64,000 bases of DNA from NCBI RefSeq assembly GCF_013155545.1, contig NZ_JABJVV010000019.1, forward strand, positions 1 through 64,000, given 5' to 3'. A model generated the notes under the pieces. The model had not been told where the DNA came from. It saw only the letters and a list, made by a program, of their open reading frames with translations, and searched no databases. Of this stretch, positions 35,180 through 44,864 are shown piece by piece; position 1 is the first letter of the stretch, and every line of letters begins with the position of its first letter. The stretch is from Caenimonas soli (lineage in GTDB: Bacteria; Pseudomonadota; Gammaproteobacteria; Burkholderiales; Burkholderiaceae_C). The position numbers and the translations under genes were made by a program.

Positions 35180-36463
35180 CTACCAGCTCGCCGCCATCGA
35201 GTCGCGCGAGAAGCGCGGGTCGCGGGTGATCGACCCCAGGTCGACGAACTCCATGTCCGACATCTTGATCGCGCGCATCTGGGCGTTGGTGCGCAGATCC
35301 CACGCGGCGTTCGGTTCGCCCTGCACGTGGAAATCGGCGCCGTTGTCCGACACGTACAAGCCGTAGCGCTTGGCCGCCGTCGCCAATGCCTTGGCTTGCG
35401 TGGTCCAGTCGTCGGGAATCACGAAGTCGGCCTTGAGCCGCAGCAGTGCGCCGAACGGGATGGCGCCGGGGTTGTCGCCGCCGGCGGCAAAACGGCCGGG
35501 CCAGAGCGTCTCGATCGCCAGCGCCGCATCGCGGAAGTTGACGCGCAGGGCGTGCTTGATCTCGCCGGAGGAAGCCTCGGCTGCCTTCGCCAGCAGCGGC
35601 GTGATGGGCAAGCCCGCAGCATCGGCCGAGGCCCCGGTGTCGGGCCGCAGCGCCAGCGACTTCAGGTCCCACGCCGCCGTGAGGCTGGTGTACCACTGGC
35701 CCGACAGGTTGTAAGAGAAGAAGCTTTCCCACAGGCGGCAGGCGCCCTTTTCCACCACCAGCACGTGCTTGTCGCCGCAGCTGTTGGGGTCGTTGCACAA
35801 ACCGTCTTCGCTCAGCAGCCTCGAGGCCACCGGGAAGGGGAAACGCCGTTGGTTGGTGGGCACGGCGCCGCAATTGCGGGTGATGTTGAAACCGCCATTG
35901 CCGTCGGACACTGCACAGTCGCTGTTGTCGGGATAACCCCGCTCCATGCTCACGCCCGAGGTGGAGAAGTCGTACGACACGACCGGCCAGTCCGTGGTGG
36001 CGGGGGTGCCGTCCACGATATTGATCGGCATGCCCCAGTACGAGCCGTAGTCCGCCTGGTTCTCGCTCACGCCCCAATCGGCGTGGAACGGCAAGTCGCG
36101 GCCTGCAAGATTGACCCAGTCGTTGCTCCTCGCGTGCGCCGGGAAGCGCGACACGTCGTCGATGCGCGTGTTGAAGATCGCGTTGGCCGGGAACATCTCG
36201 CAGTCGCCAAGCACGGGTGCCGATGACGACACAGGGGCGGGTGCGCTTCCGCTTCCGCCTGCGCCCCCCGACCCGGTGGTCGGTCCACCAGCTGTCTCGA
36301 AGGCTGAGGAGGGCAAGGCCTCGGAGGTGAAGCCGGTGGACCCGCCACCGCCTCCGCCACCGCAACCTGCTATGCCCACCAAAGCCGCGCTACATAGAAA
36401 CCCTGTCAGACTGCGCCGTGTGTTGTTGTCGGTCAATTCGCACCTCTTGTTCAGCAAAGGCAC
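35180..36463 (-). CDS. Predicted lipoprotein with large exported domain, function unknown
   Basis: The 427-residue protein has a signal peptide ending in the lipobox IAGC (Cys34), then a glycine-rich linker and a Ser/Ala/Pro stretch to about residue 85. The exported domain from about residue 86 has many Trp, Asp and Cys residues, including FNTRIDDVSRFPAHARSNDW, GSYWGMPINIVDGTPATTDW and DKHVLVVEKGACRLWESFFS. I do not recognise a named enzyme. Six cysteines in the domain could form disulfides. The protein probably sits in the outer membrane facing outward or into the periplasm. Confidence 0.82.
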   Translation of the reverse strand: MPLLNKRCELTDNNTRRSLTGFLCSAALVGIAGCGGGGGGGSTGFTSEALPSSAFETAGGPTTGSGGAGGSGSAPAPVSSSAPVLGDCEMFPANAIFNTRIDDVSRFPAHARSNDWVNLAGRDLPFHADWGVSENQADYGSYWGMPINIVDGTPATTDWPVVSYDFSTSGVSMERGYPDNSDCAVSDGNGGFNITRNCGAVPTNQRRFPFPVASRLLSEDGLCNDPNSCGDKHVLVVEKGACRLWESFFSYNLSGQWYTSLTAAWDLKSLALRPDTGASADAAGLPITPLLAKAAEASSGEIKHALRVNFRDAALAIETLWPGRFAAGGDNPGAIPFGALLRLKADFVIPDDWTTQAKALATAAKRYGLYVSDNGADFHVQGEPNAAWDLRTNAQMRAIKMSDMEFVDLGSITRDPRFSRDSMAASW

Positions 36464-36604
36464 GCATTGTGAGTACGAGGATGGGCTTTACAACCGTCAC
36501 TGTCTGCAAGGCTGTAGTGCGTTACGTTACGTGCATACATCGCGCAGGTGACATAAGTCACGAACGCGTGGTTGCTGACCTAATTTCTCCTACATGGCCT
36601 GTTT

Positions 36605-37366
<762 letters not shown>

Positions 37367-37467
37367 GGGAACCTTCGATTGTGCCCGCCGGAGCCGCATA
37401 AGGCAGAGCCGTACGACAGCCATCCACTATTTCCTACAACCGGCGTCACGCCGCTGCAGAAAACTGA

Positions 37468-37821
37468 ATGCACCTGTTTACCACCGAGGGGGCCATCGTG
37501 GACAAACCGGCCTTTCACACCCTGCTGTATCGCTACTTCTTCTTCGACTGGCTGTTCAAGGACATGGGCACGGGCAATCTGTTCGAGCGCGCCGCGGCCG
37601 TACGCCACAACCGCGAGCAGGCCCGCTGGCTGCCCATCTATGTCCTGCGATGGCTGTGGTGGGGCCTCGGGTTCTACGCCCTGGGCAGCGTGGTCGAGCT
37701 GATCCTGGAGGCCACGACCCTGGCCACACTGTTTTATGTGATCGGTGGCTTGAGCGTGCCGTTCAACGTGGCCATCGCTGCCGCATGGATAGGGCTCAAG
37801 GGCCTGCACGGGCCGGTTTGA
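37468..37821 (+). CDS. Small membrane protein, function unknown
   Basis: The 117-residue protein has an amphipathic start with aromatic residues (LLYRYFFFDWLFKDM) and two hydrophobic segments at about residues 60-82 and 88-110. No family is recognised. A perfect seven-base-pair hairpin covers its stop codon. The AtuA-like gene starts 31 bases later; co-transcription is possible. Confidence 0.72.
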   Translation: MHLFTTEGAIVDKPAFHTLLYRYFFFDWLFKDMGTGNLFERAAAVRHNREQARWLPIYVLRWLWWGLGFYALGSVVELILEATTLATLFYVIGGLSVPFNVAIAAAWIGLKGLHGPV

Positions 37822-37829
37822 GCCGGCCC
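37810..37829 (+). terminator. Perfect hairpin at the end of a gene
   Basis: GGGCCGG at 37810-37816 pairs perfectly with CCGGCCC at 37823-37829, with a six-base loop containing the stop codon of the membrane protein gene. There is no run of T after it, so intrinsic termination is doubtful. It may be a partial terminator before the AtuA-like unit. Confidence 0.3.
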
Positions 37830-37852
37830 CTGTGTGGGTCAATAATGGGTAG

Positions 37853-39190
37853 ATGAAATCTTATCGGATCGGCTCAGGGGCCGGCTATTCCGGCGACCGG
37901 ATCGATCCTGCGCAGGACCTGGCCGAGCGCGGCGAACTCGATGCACTGGTTTTCGAATGCCTGGCTGAGCGCACGATTGCCCTGGCGCAACTGCGCCGGG
38001 CCCAGGACCCACTGCAGGGCTACGACCCGTTGCTGAAAGAGCGGATGCGCGCGGTGCTGCCCGCTTGCGTGAAGCGGAGGATCACGGTAATCACCAATAT
38101 GGGTGCGGCGAATCCCCTTGCAGCCGGCGACGCGGTGCTGCAGGTCGCGCGCGAGCTCGGGCTCTCCCGCCTGCGGGTGGCCGTGGTGACGGGCGACGAC
38201 GTGTTGCCCTGGATGCGTGAGCATGACGTGCCCCTGCTGGATTCAGATCAAACCGTTCGCAGCCTGGATGGCCGGCTCATATCGGCCAATGCTTATCTTG
38301 GCGCCGATGCCTTGCTGTCGGCGCTGCAATCGGGCGCCGATGTGGTGATCACCGGGCGGGTGGCCGATCCGGCGCTGTTCCTCGCGCCGCTGATGCAGCA
38401 CTTCGGCTGGAAGGCCGACGACTGGCAGCGAATGGGGCAGGGGATCGTGGTCGGCCATCTGCTGGAGTGCGCGGCCCAGGTCAGTGGCGGCTACATTGCG
38501 GACCCGGGCTACGTGGACGTGCCCGAACTGGCGGAGGTCGGCTTCCCCCTGGCCGAGGTGAGCGCCGACGGCCAGATCGTCATCACCAAGCTGGCTGGCA
38601 CGGGCGGGCGGATCGACCGGCTTACCTGCACCGCCCAGCTCCTCTACGAACTGGAAGACCCGAGCCGCTACCTGCAGCCGGACGTGGTGGCGGATTTTTC
38701 CGCCGTGCGACTGACCGAGCAGGGACGCGACCGCGTGCGTGTCGAGGGCGCCACCGGGCATCCGCGGCCTCACAGCCTGAAAGTGACGCTGGGCTACCGG
38801 GACGGATATATCGGCGAGGGTCAAATCTCTTATGCCGGGCCCGGTGCCCGCGCACGCGGCGAGTTGGCGCTGGCGGTACTGAAGCGGCGCCTGCAGCGGC
38901 TGGGGCTCGATGCGCTGGAGCATCGAGCCGAACTGATCGGCGTCAATGCCATGCATGGACCCGCACTGGGCGCGGATCGCGAGCCTTACGAGGTGCGGGT
39001 CCGTCTGGCGGTGCGCACCGCGACTCGCGCCCAGGCCGAGGAGGTGGGTCGGGAAGTGGAAGCCATGTACCTCAACGGCCCGGCGGGCGGTGGAGGCGTG
39101 ACGCAGTCGGTCCGTGAAGTCGTCGCGGCTGCCTCGGCCCTGATTCCGCGCGATGCCGTCGGGCCGGAATGCCACATATTGGAGTTGTGA
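37853..39190 (+). CDS. AtuA family protein (DUF1446), N-terminal subunit
   Basis: The 445-residue protein opens with IGSGAGYSGDRIDPAQDLAE and contains NMGAANPLAAGDAVLQVARE and GADVVITGRVADPALFLAPL, typical of the AtuA/DUF1446 family. That family was named from acyclic terpene utilisation, and its reaction is not established. The family's C-terminal domain is encoded by the next gene instead of being fused. A Bug-type binding protein follows, which suggests a small pathway for importing and processing a carboxylic acid. The substrate is inferred only from context. Confidence 0.88.
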   Translation: MKSYRIGSGAGYSGDRIDPAQDLAERGELDALVFECLAERTIALAQLRRAQDPLQGYDPLLKERMRAVLPACVKRRITVITNMGAANPLAAGDAVLQVARELGLSRLRVAVVTGDDVLPWMREHDVPLLDSDQTVRSLDGRLISANAYLGADALLSALQSGADVVITGRVADPALFLAPLMQHFGWKADDWQRMGQGIVVGHLLECAAQVSGGYIADPGYVDVPELAEVGFPLAEVSADGQIVITKLAGTGGRIDRLTCTAQLLYELEDPSRYLQPDVVADFSAVRLTEQGRDRVRVEGATGHPRPHSLKVTLGYRDGYIGEGQISYAGPGARARGELALAVLKRRLQRLGLDALEHRAELIGVNAMHGPALGADREPYEVRVRLAVRTATRAQAEEVGREVEAMYLNGPAGGGGVTQSVREVVAAASALIPRDAVGPECHILEL

Positions 39191-39191
39191 A

Positions 39192-39518
39192 ATGAAGGTG
39201 CGCGACATCGCAACGGCCCGTTCGGGCGACAAGGGCAACCGGGCCACGCTCAGCGTGATTGCCCGCGACCCGGCGGACTACCCGCTCCTGGAACGCGTGC
39301 TGACGGCCGAGCGTGTGCAAGCCCATTACCGCGGCGTTGTGCACGGTTCGGTCCAGCGCTATCCGCTGCCTCATCTGGGCGCGGTGCATTTCGTCATGAA
39401 CGATGCGCTGGGCGGTGGAGTGACCCGGTCATTGGCCCTGGATGCGCACGGCAAGACGTTGGGCTTCGCCATTCTCGATGTCTCCCTGGATGCCGATCCG
39501 CCCTACGATCTGCCCTAA
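39192..39518 (+). CDS. AtuA C-terminal-domain protein, separate subunit
   Basis: The 108-residue protein (MKVRDIATARSGDKGNRATL) matches the C-terminal domain of AtuA-type proteins, with the conserved ARSGDKG start and NFVMNDALGGGVTRS-like region. The preceding gene ends two bases earlier. The two are therefore likely to form a complex corresponding to longer one-chain homologues. The ATG at 39192 fits the family start. It is followed 31 bases later by the Bug-type binding protein gene. Confidence 0.87.
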   Translation: MKVRDIATARSGDKGNRATLSVIARDPADYPLLERVLTAERVQAHYRGVVHGSVQRYPLPHLGAVHFVMNDALGGGVTRSLALDAHGKTLGFAILDVSLDADPPYDLP

Positions 39519-39549
39519 ACTTGTCGTACAAGTTCAACAGGAGATCCCG

Positions 39550-40518
39550 ATGCGCCTTGCTTTCCGTTCCCTGGCCGTGCTGTTCGCTGCCGTGCTCGGC
39601 ACTTCCGCCGCGCTGGCCCAGCCGTATCCGAACAAGACCATCAAGGCCGTCGTGCCTTTTGCCGCGGGCAGTGCCACGGACCAAATCGGGCGCGCATTCG
39701 CAGCCAAGATGCAGGAAACGCTGGGGCAAACCATCATTGTCGACAACAAGCCCGGCGTCAACGGCATGCTGGGCGCCGATGCCGTGGCCAAGTCGCCACC
39801 CGACGGCTACACCATCCTGATCGGGACCAACAGCACCAACGCCGCACTCAAGAGCTTGATGAAAAAGCTCCCCTATGACCAGGACACCGCCTTCGTGCCG
39901 GTGGCCTACATGGGTTCGGTGCCGCTGATCGTCGCCGTCAACAACGATGTGCCGGCCAAGACCTTGCGCGAGGTGGTCGATCTGGCCAAGGCCAAGCCGG
40001 ACCATGTCACCTTTGCCAGTGCCAGCACCTCGCAGCTGGTGTCCACCGAAATGCTCGCCGGCATGGCGGGCATCAAGATGACCAACGTCCCCTACAAGAG
40101 CGGTCCGGCCGCCATGACCGACCTCATCGGCGGCCAGGTCATGCTGTTCACCGCGGACTTCGCAGTCATGCTGCCCCAGGTCAAGGCCGGCAAGATCCGC
40201 GGCCTGGCCGTGACGTCGACCAAGCGCTCGCCGGCGATTCCCGAGCTGCCCACGGTCAACGAAGCCTTGGGCCTGAAAGACTACGAGCTGATCGCCTACT
40301 TCGCCGTGTTTGTGCCGGCGGGCACCCCGCCCGACATAGTCGCCAAGCTCAACCAGGCGGTGAATGCGGCGGCGCAAAGCAAGGACATCCAGGAGAAGTT
40401 TGCGGCCATCGGTTTCGCGGTCGAACCCGGAACGCCCGAGGCATTGGCCCAGCGCAGCAAGCTGGAAGCCGCGAAGTGGGCGAAGGCGATCAAGGACGCG
40501 AAGATCGAGCCGCAATAG
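39550..40518 (+). CDS. Bug/TctC family periplasmic solute-binding protein
   Basis: The 322-residue protein has a signal peptide ending at ALAQ (about residue 24). The Bug family pattern follows: YPNKTIKAVVPFAAGSATDQ, PGVNGMLGADAVAKSPPDGY and VPYKSGPAAMTDLIGGQVML. Such proteins bind carboxylates or related ligands and are very abundant in Burkholderiales, often without a membrane transporter nearby, as here. The ATG has a GGAG site. The link with the AtuA pair suggests that its ligand is the substrate of those proteins. Confidence 0.93.
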   Translation: MRLAFRSLAVLFAAVLGTSAALAQPYPNKTIKAVVPFAAGSATDQIGRAFAAKMQETLGQTIIVDNKPGVNGMLGADAVAKSPPDGYTILIGTNSTNAALKSLMKKLPYDQDTAFVPVAYMGSVPLIVAVNNDVPAKTLREVVDLAKAKPDHVTFASASTSQLVSTEMLAGMAGIKMTNVPYKSGPAAMTDLIGGQVMLFTADFAVMLPQVKAGKIRGLAVTSTKRSPAIPELPTVNEALGLKDYELIAYFAVFVPAGTPPDIVAKLNQAVNAAAQSKDIQEKFAAIGFAVEPGTPEALAQRSKLEAAKWAKAIKDAKIEPQ

Positions 40519-40524
40519 CGACTC

Positions 40525-40547
40525 GAGGGCCGGCCTGGTGCCGGCTC
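40525..40547. terminator. Hairpin between convergent genes
   Basis: A GC-rich dyad (GAG-GG-CCGGC, loop CTGGT, GCCGG-CTC) lies in the 27-base space between the converging Bug-protein and glyoxalase II-like genes. The arms match except for two unpaired bases. It has no T run, so any termination would be weak or factor-aided. Confidence 0.3.
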
Positions 40548-41337
40548 ACCACTTGTTGCGCAGTTCCCGCAACTTGGTGAAAACCGTCTTCGCGTCGGGC
40601 TTGTCCGGCAGCTCGGGAAAGTCTTCGCGCAGGCGGGCGATCACACCTGGGCTGTCCAGCCGCATGAAAGTATTGATCCGCTTCTCGTCGGCGAGCGTCG
40701 TGACGGTCGACTTCGCCGGATCGTGGCCGGTCACCTCCGGCAGCATCGTTCGCGCCGCCGCGTTGCCCGGTTCGCGTGCCAAGGTGAATCGCAGGTTGTT
40801 CTCGATGTAGTCGTGGCCCGGGTAGACCAGGGTGTTGGGAGGCAACTTGCCCAGCTGCTCGACGAAGGTGGCATAGAGCGCCTCCACATTGCCGCCGTTA
40901 TGCACGTTGCCGGCACCCGCGTTGAACAGCGTATCGCCCGAGAACAGGGCCGGCTGGTCGGTGTGCGAGCGCAGGCAGATATGGCACATCGTGTGACCCG
41001 GCGTGTCCATGCACTCGAGCTCGACGCGCTTGCCGACCTTGATCACGTCGCCGGCCTTGACGCCGCGGTCGACGCCCGGGATGAGCCTGGCGGCGCGATG
41101 GTGCGCGATCACCTTGGCGCCGGTGGCGGCCACCACGGCCGCGTTGCCGCCGATGTGGTCGTGGTGCTCGTGGGTGTTCAGGATCTGGGTGATTTGCCAG
41201 CCCTTGACCCGGGCGGTCGCCAGCGTCTTTTCATGGTCCAGCGGGTCGATCGCAAGGGCTTCCCCGGTGTCCGGGCAGGCCACCAGGTAGTTGAAGTTGC
41301 GCAGCGCGTTGCCGGTCCAGATTCGCTCGACAATCAT
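40546..41337 (-). CDS. gloB: Hydroxyacylglutathione hydrolase (glyoxalase II)
   Basis: The 263-residue metallo-beta-lactamase-fold protein shows the metal motif THEHHDHIGG, then DTPGHTMCHICLR, GDTLFNAGAG and YPGHDYIENNLRF, and a C-terminal glyoxalase II helical domain ending RELRNKW. It hydrolyses S-lactoylglutathione in methylglyoxal detoxification. The ATG at 41337 begins the conserved start MIVERIWTGN; upstream codons to 41451 do not match. The assignment is good on C-terminal domain and motif. Confidence 0.94.
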   Translation of the reverse strand: MIVERIWTGNALRNFNYLVACPDTGEALAIDPLDHEKTLATARVKGWQITQILNTHEHHDHIGGNAAVVAATGAKVIAHHRAARLIPGVDRGVKAGDVIKVGKRVELECMDTPGHTMCHICLRSHTDQPALFSGDTLFNAGAGNVHNGGNVEALYATFVEQLGKLPPNTLVYPGHDYIENNLRFTLAREPGNAAARTMLPEVTGHDPAKSTVTTLADEKRINTFMRLDSPGVIARLREDFPELPDKPDAKTVFTKLRELRNKW

Positions 41338-41453
41338 TGGGACTCCTGTACGTGGGCGACTGCGGACGATTGTAGGTTCCTCGCTTCCGAGAACTCCGCC
41401 AGGGTCTTCAGGGTCCAATGATCTCGGGCTCGGTTCGCCCGCGGCGGTCACAC

Positions 41454-42098
41454 ATGGACAAAGACAGTCGTCGATGGTCGGAAGCGTCGGAGGTCATTTC
41501 GATGTTTCCCAGCTTTGTCTGGAAGACCAGGATCGAGCCGGGCTTGCGTGACGCCATGTGCTCGCCGATCCTGAAGGCGCTGGCCGACATGAGGCCAGAC
41601 GCCCCCGCGCTCGAACCGGGCCAAGGCTGGCAATCGGCACAGGATCTCCATGAACACGAGACGATGCGGGAACTCGTTTCGTGCATCGAGCACTGTACGG
41701 CGAGCGTCCTGCGATTCCTGCGCATCGGGACCGAGGAGTGCGAGATCACAGGTTGCTGGGCCACCGTTCTGGCGCCCGGCGCATCCCACAAGCTGCACAG
41801 CCACCCCAACAATTTTCTGAGCGGCGTCTACTACGTTCGCACGGGCGAAGGCGCCGACACGATCAATTTTCACGATCCCCGGAAGCAGGCCAGTGTCATC
41901 CGGCCGCCGGTTGTCGAACTCACGGCGGAGAACACGGATCAAGTCGTGGTTCGCGTGAGCGATGGCACGCTGCTCTTGTTCCCTTCCTGGCTGGAGCACT
42001 CCGTCGATGCCAACAGGGGCAATGACGAGAGAATCAGCATCAGCTTCAATCTGATGTTCTCCTCGTTCGCGCAGCGGCTCAGCAAGCCGCTGTGGTAG
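41454..42098 (+). CDS. Putative 2-oxoglutarate/Fe(II)-dependent oxygenase (TIGR02466-like)
   Basis: The 214-residue protein has the double-stranded beta-helix pattern of TIGR02466 proteins: LFPTPVW-like opening MFPSFVWKTRI, then SHPNNFLSGVYYVRTGEGAD, INFHDPR and LLLFPSWLEHSVDANRG, with the closing RISISFN. Candidate iron ligands are His in HSHPNN/INFHDP and His in WLEHSV. The start is uncertain: ATG at 41454 is chosen, but the family resemblance begins at the ATG near 41502. The substrate is unknown. Confidence 0.82.
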   Translation: MDKDSRRWSEASEVISMFPSFVWKTRIEPGLRDAMCSPILKALADMRPDAPALEPGQGWQSAQDLHEHETMRELVSCIEHCTASVLRFLRIGTEECEITGCWATVLAPGASHKLHSHPNNFLSGVYYVRTGEGADTINFHDPRKQASVIRPPVVELTAENTDQVVVRVSDGTLLLFPSWLEHSVDANRGNDERISISFNLMFSSFAQRLSKPLW

Positions 42099-42161
42099 GG
42101 GCGCCAGAAAGACCCCGCAATAGGGCTACACTCGAAGCGCGACGGATCCCGGGAGAACACC

Positions 42162-42479
42162 ATGCCCGATATCGACCCTGAAAGTACCTTCCGCGGACTT
42201 CCCTTGACCGCGGAGCAAGACGCAGAAGTCAGGCACTACATAAAGAAGAAAGTGCAGCATGGCCAGCCGTGGGACACACCGGAGCTGGCGGCCATGCTTG
42301 AAGACATGCTGGAGCCCCCAGGCGACGTCGAAGAAGGACTCGACGCCACCGCTTCCGAAATGAAGGCGGCTGCAGAACGAGCGGCCGCTTCCGTCGACGA
42401 GGACATGGAGCCCATCGAGGCCAGTGAGGAGCGGAATGCCGCCATGGAATCCGAGGTTATGAAGGGGCCCAAGGTCTGA
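42162..42479 (+). CDS. Small acidic hypothetical protein
   Basis: The 105-residue protein (MPDIDPESTFRGLPLTAEQD) is rich in Glu and Ala with no hydrophobic stretch and probably consists of helices. The ATG is preceded by GGGAG at suitable spacing. No family is recognised. It is bounded by the oxygenase-like gene 63 bases upstream and a convergent DsrE gene. Confidence 0.7.
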   Translation: MPDIDPESTFRGLPLTAEQDAEVRHYIKKKVQHGQPWDTPELAAMLEDMLEPPGDVEEGLDATASEMKAAAERAAASVDEDMEPIEASEERNAAMESEVMKGPKV

Positions 42480-42511
42480 ATCCCGGACGGCGTGGGGCGC
42501 AATAAATCGTT

Positions 42512-42880
42512 TCAGAAACTCAAGCTGGCCGCGCCCGCTTTGAGTTTCTCGTGGATGACGCTGGCGCCGGCGATGGTCACCCCCTCGATCAGGTCTTCCT
42601 GGGTGTAGCCGCGCGCCTTCACGCAGGGCGGGCAGGCGATGATGGTTCCGCCGCGGCCCATGAAGTCCTCCATCAGGGTCTTCAGCGGATCCAGCGGCGG
42701 CACATGCGTTATCTCGACGCTGCGGCGCCGGACCAGATCCACGGCCGAGCTGGTGAGAAAGGCGCAGACCTTGAGGCCGGAGGTGATGCCGCCGCAAGCG
42801 ATGGTGAAGGCGACGGAGGAGAGCTCGTGGTCGGCTCCGCGGGTCATCAGGATGACAAGTTCTCGATTTTCCGGGGTCAT
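42512..42880 (-). CDS. DsrE/DsrF-like sulfur-relay family protein
   Basis: The 122-residue protein resembles DsrE-fold proteins, with LVILMTRGADHELSSVAFTI, the glycine turn CGGITSGLKVCAFLTS and IIACPPCVKARGYTQ, whose cysteine sits where sulfur carriers hold theirs. The ATG at 42880 begins a typical short start; the long upstream frame has no similarity. It is divergent from an AraC regulator, which may control it. The biochemical role is unknown. Confidence 0.86.
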   Translation of the reverse strand: MTPENRELVILMTRGADHELSSVAFTIACGGITSGLKVCAFLTSSAVDLVRRRSVEITHVPPLDPLKTLMEDFMGRGGTIIACPPCVKARGYTQEDLIEGVTIAGASVIHEKLKAGAASLSF

Positions 42881-43013
42881 GGGGTGCTCCTTCGCGTGGG
42901 CGTTGATAATTGCAACGGATTGATGATGCGCGCCAGGACGCGGGGAAAGCCTGTCCCGCCGTCCTGAATTGATGACCGAAACGCCGCTGCCGGGCTGACA
43001 GGGAGAATCGCCG

Positions 43014-43973
43014 ATGGACGTGCTGTCCGATGTGCTGCAGATGATCCGCCTGGAGGGCGCACTGTTCCTCAACGGCGAATTCCATGAACCCTGGTGTGTG
43101 AGCGCGCCACGGGGCTCGGACTTCGCGAGCATTCTTTGCCCCGGGGCCGAGAATTTGGCCATTCTCCACATGGTGCTGGAAGGGCGCTGTTGGATACAGC
43201 TGCACGACGGCGAAGCGATGGCGCTGGAAGCCGGTGACGTGGTGGTGATGCCGCACGGCGACTCCCACCTCATCGGCAGTGGTTTGCGGCATGCGCCCAT
43301 GGACCTCGACCATGTCGTGCAAGTCAAGCTACCTGATCTCAACCTCATTCGCTATGGCGGCGACGGCGATCGGACGGTGGTCGTGTGCGGCTGGTTCGCC
43401 TATGAGCGCGGGGCGTCCAATCCGCTCGCGGCGGCGCTTCCGAAGATTTTCCGTTCCCAGGTGCGGCAGCGTCCTTCCGGCGCCTGGATCGAGCAGTCGA
43501 TCCGCTTTGCGCTGGGCGAAGCCGCTTCGGGCCGGCCCGGATCGACAGCCGTCGCGGCCAAGGTGGCCGAATCGCTGTTTGTCGAAGCGCTGCGCGGCTA
43601 CATCGAAACGGTGCCTGCGCGGGAACGCGGCTGGCTGGCGGGCCTGCGCGACCCGCAGGTCGGGCGCTGCCTGGCCCTGATGCACGGCCAGCCCGCGCGC
43701 GACTGGTCGCTGGAGGCCTTGGCCCAGGAGGCCCACAGTTCGCGCAGCGTCCTGGCCGAGCGTTTCAGCGAGCTCGTGGGCATGCCGCCCATGCAATACC
43801 TGAAGCGCTGGCGGCTGGCCGTCGCGGCGCGCTTGCTGTGCAATGAGCGCAGCAGCATCATTCGCGTGGCCGAGGCCGTGGGCTACGAGTCGGAAGCATC
43901 GTTCAGCCGCGCATTCAAGACCGAGTACGGCGTTGCGCCCGGGCTCTGGCGCAGTGGCGCGGCGCTACGGTGA
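43014..43973 (+). CDS. AraC family transcriptional regulator with cupin domain
   Basis: The 319-residue protein has an N-terminal cupin sensor (LHMVLEGRCWIQLHDGEAMA, then LEAGDVVVMPHGDSH). The C-terminal double helix-turn-helix contains WSLEALAQEAHSSRSVLAER and VAEAVGYESEASFSRAFK. It is divergent from the DsrE gene across 133 bases, so regulation of that gene is a fair guess. Its stop overlaps the end of the next gene on the other strand by nine bases. Confidence 0.93.
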   Translation: MDVLSDVLQMIRLEGALFLNGEFHEPWCVSAPRGSDFASILCPGAENLAILHMVLEGRCWIQLHDGEAMALEAGDVVVMPHGDSHLIGSGLRHAPMDLDHVVQVKLPDLNLIRYGGDGDRTVVVCGWFAYERGASNPLAAALPKIFRSQVRQRPSGAWIEQSIRFALGEAASGRPGSTAVAAKVAESLFVEALRGYIETVPARERGWLAGLRDPQVGRCLALMHGQPARDWSLEALAQEAHSSRSVLAERFSELVGMPPMQYLKRWRLAVAARLLCNERSSIIRVAEAVGYESEASFSRAFKTEYGVAPGLWRSGAALR

Positions 43974-44312
43974 TGCTGGCCGCAGGCACTTGCCGCGTGC
44001 GCTCTGGATCGCGGTGCTGTGTTTTTGCCGCAAGGCGGCCAGGCCGGCTGCCTTGGGTTGGGGTGGCGTGGGCTTGGCGATCGCCAGCAGCAACTGGGCG
44101 TGGCGCATCACCACCTGGACGAGGTCCTCGGAAAACTGCGGCAACGCCGCCATGAGATTGCGCAGGTTGTCGAAGTCGGCGTTGACCGCACGGTAGAGCT
44201 CGCGATCGAACCAGGAGCCCAGCAATTCATCCCAGCTGGCCTGGTAACGCTCCAGCGCCGCAGCGACAAGGAGTTCACGGACGTTCGAATTGGGGAAGTA
44301 GGTGTACTGCAT
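43965..44312 (-). CDS. Hypothetical protein with helical N-terminal domain
   Basis: The protein of 115 residues (MQYTYFPNSNVRELLVAAAL) has a helical first 80 residues and a Lys/Ala-rich tail. No family is recognised. Two starts are possible: the ATG at 44312 and a GTG at 44348; neither has an obvious ribosome site. It overlaps the AraC gene end by nine bases, which supports a compact real gene. Confidence 0.6.
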   Translation of the reverse strand: MQYTYFPNSNVRELLVAAALERYQASWDELLGSWFDRELYRAVNADFDNLRNLMAALPQFSEDLVQVVMRHAQLLLAIAKPTPPQPKAAGLAALRQKHSTAIQSARGKCLRPASP

Positions 44313-44423
44313 GCCGCGAACTGTAAGGGTCAACGACAAACGATTCACGTCATCAACAAGACGTTACGCGCCGCAGCAGTAACCTCATCGTTCACGTCCA
44401 ATGAAGCGACGAGGCCAGGAGTC

Positions 44424-44771
44424 TTACTTCTGCCTGGACTTCCAGTTGTTGTAAGCCTCATCCATGCGGACTTGACGAGCCTGGTCCTGCTGGGTTGCGC
44501 CCGGGGCGCCCATGCTGCGCGTGTCGTTGGTGGCCGACTTGTCGGTGCCCGTGGCCTTGGAGACCTTGTGGCCGGCACTGCGCATCTGGTCGCCCATACG
44601 GTGGAAGGCACGCTTGGTCTTGGCGCCCAGGCCCTCGCCCTTGGCTTGGGACCGGTTTTCGGCGACGACAGCGCCGCGCTTGCTGCTATCGGCAGAGCTT
44701 GTGGCGGCTTGCGCGGAGAAGGCCACGCCGCAGGCGAGCGCAACGACGGTGATCAAAGCTGGGATCTTCAT
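44424..44771 (-). CDS. Small secreted basic protein, function unknown
   Basis: The 115-residue protein begins with a signal peptide (MKIPALITVVALACGVAFSA, cleavage near QAA). A mature part rich in Lys, Ser and Gln follows, including KRAFHRMGDQMRSAGHKVSK, with no cysteines. It would be released to the periplasm. The ATG at 44771 follows GGGAACCG, a weak site. No family is recognised. It is divergent from the Mut7-C gene. Confidence 0.72.
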   Translation of the reverse strand: MKIPALITVVALACGVAFSAQAATSSADSSKRGAVVAENRSQAKGEGLGAKTKRAFHRMGDQMRSAGHKVSKATGTDKSATNDTRSMGAPGATQQDQARQVRMDEAYNNWKSRQK

Positions 44772-44864
44772 TCGGTTCCCCTTGAGGAAAATAGGTGTCC
44801 TTTCATAACGAAACAGTCCCTGCTCGTGCTGTCGGACAAGCTTGCGGCCGCACGTAGGAATGCA

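Noticed and set aside
37810..37829. Strong intrinsic terminator
   Set aside because: The hairpin is perfect, but no T run follows, so it is kept only as a low-confidence site.
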